Shown here one piece after another: positions 7,792-14,987 of a DNA stretch of 64,000 nucleotides; positions within the stretch are counted from its first letter, which is position 1, and each line of letters begins with the position of its first letter. The stretch spans positions 1 to 64,000 of the forward strand of contig JARFNK010000014.1 in assembly GCA_029167225.1 (NCBI GenBank). The letters run 5' to 3'. The notes beneath the pieces are model-generated. The model searched no databases and had not been told where the DNA came from. It saw only the letters and a list, made by a program, of their open reading frames with translations. Origin of the DNA: Sphingobium arseniciresistens. Lineage in GTDB: Bacteria; Pseudomonadota; Alphaproteobacteria; Sphingomonadales; Sphingomonadaceae. The position numbers and the translations under genes are program-made.

Positions 7792-9855
7792 ATGGATCAT
7801 CATCGGATCGCCACGGGCGGGCCAGCAAGCGGCTTCGTTTTGTGGCTCTGCAGAGTGCTTTGCACATTTACCCTGCTAATGCGCCGCAATCGCGCAGCGG
7901 GCCGCTCGATCGCGCTCGGCCCGATCGCCATCGCCGCGCTGAGCGTCATGGGGGGCGCCGCCCCTGTGGCGGCACAAACCGCGCCCGCGCAAACGGCTTG
8001 GCGGCTGCTCGACTATATCGCGGTGGATTATCCCGAAGCGGTCGCGGACGGGAAAATCGCCAACGCTGGCGAGTATTCCGAAATGCAAGAGTTCTCCGCG
8101 ACGGCCGCCGAGCTGATCGGGGAGCTGCCGGCGTCCTCGGCCCGCGCCGGCCTCGAACGCCAGGCAGGCAACCTGCAACGGATCATCGCCGCTAAAGCGC
8201 CGCCGCCTGCCATCGCGACCGCTGCGCGCGGGCTCGCGGCCGATCTCATCAAAGCCTATCCCGTTCCGCTCGTGCCAGCGAGTCCGCCCGACGTGGCACG
8301 CGGCAAGGCGCTTTACGCGCAACATTGCGCGAGCTGCCACGGCGCGACCGGCAAGGGCGATGGCCCGCAAGCCCGTGACCTCGATCCCGCGCCGATCGTT
8401 TTCGCCGATGAAGCGCGGGCGCGCGAGCGCAGCATATTCGCGCTCTATCAGGTGATCGAACAGGGGCTCGACGGCACAAGCATGGTGAGCTTCGCCGAAC
8501 TGCCCCCGCAAGACCGCTGGGCGCTCGCCTTCTACGCCGGCTCGTTCGCCTATCCGGAGAGCGAGGCGAACGCCGGAAAGGCGCTGTGGGATGGCGATGC
8601 CGATCTTCGCAAGCGCCTCGATCTGGAACAGCTGGTCGGCACGACGCCGGCCGCGCTGGGGGCGCAAGTCAGTGACGACAAGGCCCGCCAGCTCATGGCC
8701 TATCTGCGCCACCATCCCGAGGCGACGATCGCGGCGGAAGCGGCGGGCACGCTGGCGCTGGCGCGCACCCGGCTTGATGACGCCCTGGCCGCCTATGGCC
8801 GGGGTGATCGCAAGGCCGCGACTGATCTGGCGCTTTCGGCCTATCTCGACGGGTTCGAGCCGGTCGAGGCGGTGCTATCGGCCCGCGACAATGCGCTGAT
8901 GATCCGCATTGAGGGGGCGATGGCCGCTCTGCGCGGAGGGATCGCCAGGGGTGAGCCGGTTGAGACGGTCAAGGATCGTGTCGCCACATTGGACGGCCTG
9001 TTCGCCGATGCCGAAACGGCGCTCGCTCCAAGCGAGGCGTCGGCCACGTCGAGTTTCGTAGCCGCGTTCACCATCCTCGCGCGCGAAGGGCTGGAAGCCC
9101 TGTTGATCGTCGTCGCCATGATCGCCTTCCTCAGCAAAGCCGATCGACGCGACATGCTGCCCTATGTGCATAGTGGTTGGGTCGCCGCCCTTGTCGCCGG
9201 GGCCGCCACCTGGGCGGCGGCGACGTGGCTGATCGAAATCAGCGGTGCGAGCCGCGAGCTGACCGAAGGGTTCGGCGGAGTGCTCGCCGCGATCGTGCTG
9301 CTGTGGGTCGGAATCTGGATGCACGGCAAGAGCAACGCTGATGCCTGGCAACGCTATATCCGCGACACGCTGAGCAAGGCGCTCAACCGCCGGTCGGCAT
9401 GGTTCCTGTTCCTGCTTTCCTTTGTCGTCGTCTATCGCGAGGTGTTCGAGACGATCCTGTTCTACGCCGCCATTTGGGGGCAGGGGAATGGCGGCGCGGT
9501 CATAGCGGGCGCGCTCACGGCCGTTGCGCTGCTCGCGGTCATCGCCTTCGTGATGATGCGCTACAGCCGCACGCTGCCGATCGGCAAATTCTTCGCCTAT
9601 AGCTCGGCGCTGATCGCGGTGCTGGCCGTGGTCCTGATCGGGAAGGGGAGCGTGGCTCTGCAAGAAGCCGGCTATCTTCCCGTTACGCCATGGCCGGGGC
9701 TTCCCCGAGGCGAGCTGCTGGGAATCTACCCGACGCGGGAGACGATCGTGGCGCAGCTCATCATGATCGTGCTGCTGGTCGCCGGCTTCCTGTGGAACCG
9801 GCGCAGCGCCGCCAAGGCGGGGGACACGACCGTCATGCCCCGGGTTGGCAGCTGA
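7792..9855 (+). CDS. Cytochrome c-FTR1 fusion iron permease
   Basis: A 687-aa protein. After an N-terminal export signal comes a periplasmic helical region, then a cytochrome c domain with heme motif CASCH in ALYAQHCASCHGATGKGD, then a second helical stretch, and from about residue 420 an FTR1/EfeU-type membrane domain. Two REXXE iron-relay motifs are visible: REGLE (in ILAREGLEALLIV) and REVFE (in YREVFETILFY). Such proteins import iron with oxidation coupled to transport; here the heme domain probably takes the electron. The ATG at 7792 has a GAGG site seven bases upstream; an internal ATG at 7879 would give a more standard signal peptide (MRRNRAAG...). Divergent from an ArsR-type repressor. 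Confidence 0.88.
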   Translation: MDHHRIATGGPASGFVLWLCRVLCTFTLLMRRNRAAGRSIALGPIAIAALSVMGGAAPVAAQTAPAQTAWRLLDYIAVDYPEAVADGKIANAGEYSEMQEFSATAAELIGELPASSARAGLERQAGNLQRIIAAKAPPPAIATAARGLAADLIKAYPVPLVPASPPDVARGKALYAQHCASCHGATGKGDGPQARDLDPAPIVFADEARARERSIFALYQVIEQGLDGTSMVSFAELPPQDRWALAFYAGSFAYPESEANAGKALWDGDADLRKRLDLEQLVGTTPAALGAQVSDDKARQLMAYLRHHPEATIAAEAAGTLALARTRLDDALAAYGRGDRKAATDLALSAYLDGFEPVEAVLSARDNALMIRIEGAMAALRGGIARGEPVETVKDRVATLDGLFADAETALAPSEASATSSFVAAFTILAREGLEALLIVVAMIAFLSKADRRDMLPYVHSGWVAALVAGAATWAAATWLIEISGASRELTEGFGGVLAAIVLLWVGIWMHGKSNADAWQRYIRDTLSKALNRRSAWFLFLLSFVVVYREVFETILFYAAIWGQGNGGAVIAGALTAVALLAVIAFVMMRYSRTLPIGKFFAYSSALIAVLAVVLIGKGSVALQEAGYLPVTPWPGLPRGELLGIYPTRETIVAQLIMIVLLVAGFLWNRRSAAKAGDTTVMPRVGS

Positions 9856-10282
9856 ATCAGCGGCAACTTCGACTGAAACGTCAATTGCGATCAGCCCCCC
9901 GCCGATCGCTATGATGTCCGTCTCGGACCGCCGTTTTCCGAAAAGCGCTTTCGCACCTCCGCGAACGCTAATAGACGACAATCACATGATCGCGCCGCCC
10001 CAGGGTGACGCTGGCGGCGAGCGACCATATCAGCCCGATACCCCCATGACGGCAAACCCTCCCCGCAAGGTTGTCGGCCACTTTTGCAATCCGGCAGTGA
10101 TTATCGGACATTGTGGAGGAATCGGGGGACGGCACAACGCCGTGAGTGCCGGGATCACCGTGGAATTGCGCCGGTCCTATGACGGGATCATGTGTTTGCC
10201 GTCAGGGACGCTATATTAATGAATAGGGCTTTATTGCTGGAAGCTCCAAGCTGACCGTCGGTTCGTAGAAAGTTCGCAAGTC
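9856..10282. other. Intergenic region, no gene recognised
   Basis: A 427-bp gap between the iron permease and an unknown gene. A 124-codon open frame crosses it, but its product has no domain, overlaps the end of the permease and lacks a ribosome binding site. The stretch GTCGGCCACTTTTGCAATC at about 10074-10092 recalls sequence near the ends of IS21-type elements, but no inverted partner is visible, so this is only a possible relic. Confidence 0.35.
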
Positions 10283-11260
10283 GTGATTGTGCCAGCAAAC
10301 CATCCTGATCCAGAGTTTATACCGACCCTGGCATGGGGGGACCCGATCCCCGCATTGTGGCAGAGATTGTCTCCCGGAAATTGGCGCGTTTGGCCTCCGG
10401 CCCAGTTTCGGACATGCTTTTCAAAAAATATCGTGACGTGGCGCAGAGAGCCAAACGGATCGCCAGCATATTGGCCCGATGCCGAGATTTCAGAAATTGC
10501 GCGCGGCTCAGTTCACGAGTGCGGATTTGGTTGGGACGCACCGGAAATGAAATGGGAAGACCCAATACCGAGCCGATGGTCGCGTTACGAGGATGGGCGA
10601 GCAAGTGCCATGCTTGGAACGATGCGAGTTCGCATCGGGCCGTCAGAACTACATTTCCAAGACAATGGATGGGGGCCGCAGTTCCGCTATCCTTCTTGGG
10701 CCAGCAACGTGCCTAGTCATGCCGACACAATACCACAGACCAAATATCACGGTGCTCCCTTGGGTTCAGTTGACCCGGCTCGTAATTGGGCCAGGCCCGC
10801 ACCCGAACATCGCTGGACCTTGGGCACACTTCTCGTTGAGCCAACAGAGCTGGTGTTCCTGGATGCCGGCGGACTTTTGCCTTTGGAGTTACCCAGTGAG
10901 GCCGAAATCGCGACGGCCGAGCAGGATCGCATGAACGAGGGCGAGCGATTGCGCGGAGAAAGTCATTATCTGACCATGCTGCCCGATCTGGCAAAATCAA
11001 AAGAGCTTATGAACAGGATAGGAGACGATCGCTTTTCTGCGCAGGTTCAATGCTTTTTGTCGGATCATGATTTCATAAGAAAAGATACTGGCGCTCGGGT
11101 ATTTTTCACGAGTGAGAGAAATTATGGAGCTATGCTATCAATACTTCGCCGTTACGGCGAGAGCTACATGATGTATAATTACAATTGGGCCAAAGGCGAT
11201 CCCATCGAACAGGGCCGCCTCAAAGTTCTTTTTGAAGAGGCTGGATATATCGTCGAATAG
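10283..11260 (+). CDS. Hypothetical protein with repeated W-x-DPIP motifs
   Basis: A 325-aa protein I do not recognise. The N-terminal half is rich in Trp, Pro and Arg and contains two similar blocks about 80 residues apart, WGDPIPALW and WEDPIPSRW, which suggests an internal duplication. The C-terminal quarter is more helical and charged (SHYLTMLPDLAKSKELMNR). There is no signal peptide or membrane segment. The start is a GTG with a weak ribosome binding site; other starts nearby are possible. Codon use has a higher A/T share than the flanking core genes, in line with acquired DNA. The next gene lies about 105 bp downstream on the same strand. Confidence 0.55.
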   Translation: MIVPANHPDPEFIPTLAWGDPIPALWQRLSPGNWRVWPPAQFRTCFSKNIVTWRREPNGSPAYWPDAEISEIARGSVHECGFGWDAPEMKWEDPIPSRWSRYEDGRASAMLGTMRVRIGPSELHFQDNGWGPQFRYPSWASNVPSHADTIPQTKYHGAPLGSVDPARNWARPAPEHRWTLGTLLVEPTELVFLDAGGLLPLELPSEAEIATAEQDRMNEGERLRGESHYLTMLPDLAKSKELMNRIGDDRFSAQVQCFLSDHDFIRKDTGARVFFTSERNYGAMLSILRRYGESYMMYNYNWAKGDPIEQGRLKVLFEEAGYIVE

Positions 11261-11365
11261 GTCGGAGCACGACAAACAGGCTTTTGCCGCAGTTGGATGG
11301 CTGAAAGAGCCAACGTCCGTCGCTCTCGGCGTCTCCATAACACCTTGCAATGATGGTGCCGGAAA

Positions 11366-11905
11366 ATGAGATTGTGCGTACCCACAGTGCAGCAAATTAG
11401 GAGCAGCGATGGCAACAGTCTGCTCACATATGAAGGTTACGATCAATCACCGGCACAGGCAGGAGGTGGGGCATTATACCTTCTGCGGGTTACCCGACCT
11501 GATGGCCCTGCGGAGTTCAGGGCGACAGTACAATCAACCACTTGGCTCAGAGCAGAGGAACACGCCAGAAAGGACGGCTTAGCGCTTGCTACCATGCGAA
11601 GCTCCGAAATCAGGAAGTATCAAGAGAAATTCGCCGAGCGACATGGCAGGTCCCACGTCGTCATTATTTTCCAATATTCGGATGATAAGAAAGATGGGCC
11701 TGCTCGTCCGATCGTCGAAGAGGAAGAATATGCGGACATATTCTGCTCTTTGTTTCTTAAATTGACTGCGCTCTATAGGTACAACAATTCGGATTACCCG
11801 GAGTGTGGTGAAGGGTTTTATCCTGACATAGTCGAGTATGCCCCTCGGGATGGGAGGCAGCGGGTGATCAAACGGGTTTCAGCTTCGGAGGGCATCACTG
11901 ACTGA
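11366..11905 (+). CDS. Hypothetical protein
   Basis: A 179-aa soluble protein with no recognisable domain, signal peptide or membrane segment. The middle is charged and helical (RKYQEKFAERHGRSHVVIIF), followed by an acidic run (IVEEEEYADIF) and an aromatic-rich segment with Tyr and two Cys. The ATG start follows GGAA at close spacing. It lies downstream of the W-DPIP protein gene in the same orientation, and the two may form an operon. The gene converges with the MFS transporter, whose stop codon is 28 bp away. Low-GC codon use points to acquired DNA. Confidence 0.5.
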   Translation: MRLCVPTVQQIRSSDGNSLLTYEGYDQSPAQAGGGALYLLRVTRPDGPAEFRATVQSTTWLRAEEHARKDGLALATMRSSEIRKYQEKFAERHGRSHVVIIFQYSDDKKDGPARPIVEEEEYADIFCSLFLKLTALYRYNNSDYPECGEGFYPDIVEYAPRDGRQRVIKRVSASEGITD

Positions 11906-11932
11906 ACCTGCTCCTAACGCCCGAAAATCAGG

Positions 11933-13123
11933 TCAATTTCGTCCGCTGACCGGTGAGGCGGACCATCTGCCATTGAATATCCGCCAGCCCATTGTTCCCG
12001 CGCTGACGCCAAGAAGGCCACCTACCACATAGGCGCTCGGTGCGTCATTCGGCACGAACAAACCGCCAGCGACATAACCGCCGATCGCAGCGGCGCGCGT
12101 CACCGCGCCATAGATCGCAGCAATCTTGCCATGATCAGCGGGCGAGCATTCCGATTGAAGCAAGGTCCGTACCGCCACATTGTGGATGCTGTTCGCGCCG
12201 CCTCCGGCAATGAAGGCAATGGCGACGACCGTAACACCGATCGGAGCAAGGCCGATCAACAGCATGGTCGCCCCCATGATGGCAGCCGTACCGAATGCGG
12301 CCAGACCGATCCGACGCCCTATCACTCGTTCAGCCAGCGCCGCGCCGATCAGCATCCCACCGGCCCAGAGTGCCGTCAGCACGCCGAATGTCGTTGGGCC
12401 GCTCCCCAGCGTCACGGTGACGAGGAACACAAAGGCAACATCGGCAATCGCGGTCGCGAACACTTCAAGACTGAGCGCCCCGATGGCCACCATCGTCCGC
12501 CGATTGCGGAGCAGCGGCTGATAGTCGGCAAGAAGCGTTCGCCCCTCATCCTCGCTCCGTTGCGGCCTGCGGCGAAGGCCACTTGCCGCGACGACGAGTA
12601 GCAGCAATCCGAAACTGGCGGCGTCGGCCAGGAGCGCAGTGCGCGATCCCACCCAGCCTACCAGCACTCCGCCTGCGACAGGGCCGACGAGCATTCCAAG
12701 GCTGCGAACCATTTCCAAAAACGAATTGGCGCGCGCAAGCGTCATGCCCAGCGCGCCCGCCAGCACCGGGATCAACGCAAAGGTGGCGGCGCTGCTGATC
12801 GTGAAAAGCATGCTCAAGAGCGCGGCCCCGGCGAGGGTGAACGGGGGATTGAGTGAGATGAACGCGATCACTACCGCTTGCAGCGCCGACACCACGACCA
12901 GCACCCGCGCCGCATCTCGGCTATCGATCAGGCGGCCCGCATAGGGTGCCACGATCAAACCGGGCAGCAGTTCCGCGATCAGTAGTACCGGCACGGCGTA
13001 GGCGGGCGCATTGTCGGCCGTGCGGAACATCAGCGTCAGCAGAGTGATTTCGTCACCGATGGTCGAAGTCGTCAGCGCTGCAAGGACCAGCCACCCCCAG
13101 CCTTGCCGAAATTCAACCCCCAC
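11933..13123 (-). CDS. MFS transporter
   Basis: A 396-aa integral membrane protein with about twelve hydrophobic segments in two halves joined by a basic/acidic loop (RRRPQRSEDEGRT) near residue 205, the layout of the major facilitator superfamily. The RLIDSRDAARVL loop between helices 2 and 3 is a weak version of the MFS motif A. It resembles the smaller MFS_3/enterobactin-exporter-like efflux proteins, but the substrate cannot be deduced. The start is a GTG. It converges with unknown genes on one side and is divergent from the SIMPL protein gene on the other. Confidence 0.8.
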   Translation of the reverse strand: MGVEFRQGWGWLVLAALTTSTIGDEITLLTLMFRTADNAPAYAVPVLLIAELLPGLIVAPYAGRLIDSRDAARVLVVVSALQAVVIAFISLNPPFTLAGAALLSMLFTISSAATFALIPVLAGALGMTLARANSFLEMVRSLGMLVGPVAGGVLVGWVGSRTALLADAASFGLLLLVVAASGLRRRPQRSEDEGRTLLADYQPLLRNRRTMVAIGALSLEVFATAIADVAFVFLVTVTLGSGPTTFGVLTALWAGGMLIGAALAERVIGRRIGLAAFGTAAIMGATMLLIGLAPIGVTVVAIAFIAGGGANSIHNVAVRTLLQSECSPADHGKIAAIYGAVTRAAAIGGYVAGGLFVPNDAPSAYVVGGLLGVSAGTMGWRIFNGRWSASPVSGRN

Positions 13124-13335
13124 TCATCAACCCTTCCGCATTGGCCTGCTCTGTGCCGAATTGCGCGCTGCAACCGGATCATGGCAAAGGAAATAGCGGA
13201 TTACGGTGATAAGCGCTGGGCCTTTCCGATCAGTTCGCGACAATCAGGTCATTTCGGCACCTCGCAGCATTTTCGCCATGAGTTGCGCCGGAGGTGCCGA
13301 CGAGTACACTGACTGAGCCATTATCGGAGATATCC

Positions 13336-14091
13336 ATGCACCGCTTCGCCGCCCTTCTTCCAATCCTCATACCATCCGTCGCTCTCGCGCAGTCCGTCGA
13401 TGAGGCGCGCCCTAGAATCGTTGTCACCAGTGCCGCAACGATCCCGAGTCCGCCTGATCGTGCCGTAGTCAGCTTCTCCGTCCACGGCGAGGGCGCTACC
13501 AGCGACGAGGCCGTCCGCGCCATGGTGGCGAAACGCGAGGCGATCGAGAAGGGGCTGGCTGGCATTTCTTCCCAGCCCGACATACGCGTCGCACAGGTCG
13601 GCATCGCCGAGGTGCGCGGCCCTGATTGCAATCGCAACGGCTACGGTAATCCGCGCCTTTCGACCGGCGCATGCGCGATCATTGGCTATACCGCCGATCT
13701 TCAGGTGGAAGTCCGCACTGCGGCGGTGAACGATGCCGGCACGATGGTGTCGCTTGCCGGACGGCTAGGCGCAACCAATCCCCGCGTTGACCGCTTCTTC
13801 CTCGCCGAGGACAAGGAAATACGGCGACGTGGGGTCGCTGAGGCGCTGGCCGAAGCTAAGCTACAGGCGGAAGCCATAGCGCGCGCCTCCGGCGTGAAGC
13901 TTGGCGGCGTCCTTAGCGTCTCAAACTTAAGCTTCAACGGTCCAGGCCCGTATGACGACATCGTTGCCACGGTGCAGCGGGTCAACGCGCCGCCCTCGCC
14001 GCCGCCACCCCCGCCAGTCGCAATCGGAATGAAGCCCCGCGCGATCGAAACACAGGTGCGCGTTCAGGTGGTCTACGCAATTCAACCCTGA
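13336..14091 (+). CDS. SIMPL domain (DUF541) periplasmic protein
   Basis: The 251-aa product has a signal peptide (MHRFAALLPILIPSVALAQS) and then a SIMPL/DUF541 domain: the opening IVVTSAATIPSPPDRAVVSF and the later helix EALAEAKLQAEAIARASGVKLGG are typical of the family. SIMPL proteins are periplasmic or outer-membrane associated and often linked to stress tolerance, but their molecular role is unclear. A proline run near residue 220 precedes a last beta strand. The ATG has a GGAGA ribosome binding site at good spacing; an earlier in-frame ATG at 13294 is less likely because it would bury the signal peptide. Confidence 0.8.
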   Translation: MHRFAALLPILIPSVALAQSVDEARPRIVVTSAATIPSPPDRAVVSFSVHGEGATSDEAVRAMVAKREAIEKGLAGISSQPDIRVAQVGIAEVRGPDCNRNGYGNPRLSTGACAIIGYTADLQVEVRTAAVNDAGTMVSLAGRLGATNPRVDRFFLAEDKEIRRRGVAEALAEAKLQAEAIARASGVKLGGVLSVSNLSFNGPGPYDDIVATVQRVNAPPSPPPPPPVAIGMKPRAIETQVRVQVVYAIQP

Positions 14092-14234
14092 TCGTCAGGC
14101 GGCGGCGTCGCGATCAAGTGACAGGGGACGTCCCCTCCTATCCATGGATGACTGAAGGCTCCCTTGGTGCCTCATAAGTTCGCCGGCCGGTAGCTCGCGT
14201 GGCCTCTGTTGAATGCGGCACCTCAACAGACGGC

Positions 14235-14254
14235 AGGAACCGGTTACTAGCGTG
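14235..14254 (+). repeat. 20-bp direct repeat, copy 1
   Basis: AGGAACCGGTTACTAGCGTG, matching the copy at 14361-14380 at 17 of 20 positions. The two copies start 126 bp apart in a gene-free stretch. Origin unknown. Confidence 0.5.
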
Positions 14255-14360
14255 CCCGGGGTAACCACGAGACGGTGCGACATATCTGGTACAGTCGCCG
14301 CGAAGCGCCTCGATCGCTTGGGGAAAGAGGTTCCGTTCGAAGGCATTGCGAACCGTGCCT

Positions 14361-14380
14361 AAGAATCTGTTACTAGCGTG
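14361..14380 (+). repeat. 20-bp direct repeat, copy 2
   Basis: AAGAATCTGTTACTAGCGTG, the partner of the repeat at 14235-14254. The last 12 bases are identical in both copies. Confidence 0.5.
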
Positions 14381-14572
14381 AGATTGACGCGCCCGAGGTC
14401 CGCCGGTGCCCAATCGCGCGCGCTGGTGAGCATGGCTAGCGTCGGCGCGTCAAGGGCGACAGTTTCACCCTCGCTGGGTGACGGTCAGCTGTCAATGGTT
14501 GCTGCCTTCGCGAAAGCAATAAGAGGCGGCGCGATGGGTGGGGCTGATCCTGTTGCCGCCGGACGAGCAGGG

Positions 14573-14986
14573 CTATTCGGCGATGGCGATCCTCGCAATG
14601 GCCACACCTACCCTAGTCCCTTCGGCTTCCAGCCTTGTTGCGATGATCGTCATTTCGGCGATCGGCTGTTCGAATTCTGCGGCTTCGGAAATGTCTTGTC
14701 CTGCCAAGTGCGCGAGCGTTGCTGACAGCCGTTCGGCCGTCGCTGCCATCAACCCTTTCGCCTTTGGCGTGAGACCGAGCGAGGGTTCCGCTAAGGCGGC
14801 GAGTTGATCACCAGCCGTTGCCGGCCGTACCAGTTTCGCGACTGTCGGATCACTGGATCGCTCAAAATAGACGGTCATGTCGTTTTTCACCGTCGGGAAT
14901 TTCGAGGCGATGAAGGAGACCGGGCTGGGCGGGCTGGTAGCGATCAAACCGCTATGATCGATGATTGTTGCTTTACCGGTCGGCAT
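14573..14986 (-). CDS. Hypothetical protein following the large lipoprotein
   Basis: A 137-aa soluble protein without a signal peptide. It begins a single base after the stop codon of the 945-aa lipoprotein gene, so the two are almost certainly one operon. The second half is a long alanine-rich helix (AKGLMAATAERLSATLAHLA) followed by IAEMTIIATRLEAEG. No family is recognised. Because its partner should be an envelope lipoprotein, this may be a cytoplasmic accessory factor of the same process, but nothing in the sequence proves it. Confidence 0.6.
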   Translation of the reverse strand: MPTGKATIIDHSGLIATSPPSPVSFIASKFPTVKNDMTVYFERSSDPTVAKLVRPATAGDQLAALAEPSLGLTPKAKGLMAATAERLSATLAHLAGQDISEAAEFEQPIAEMTIIATRLEAEGTRVGVAIARIAIAE

Positions 14987-14987
14987 A

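Larger units (their letters stand above)
14092..14572. other. Intergenic region with inverted and direct repeats
   Basis: No convincing gene. The region holds a perfect 14-bp palindrome AGGGGACGTCCCCT at 14123-14136, a perfect 8-bp inverted repeat TCTGTTGA/TCAACAGA at 14205-14230 with a 10-base loop, and two copies of a 20-bp repeat ending in GTTACTAGCGTG. The repeat content suggests a structured non-coding element or the remains of a mobile repeat rather than a lost gene. Confidence 0.45.

Noticed and set aside
9845-10219. Possible 124-codon gene after the iron permease
   Set aside because: It overlaps the permease end, has no ribosome binding site and no domain, and codon use looks random.
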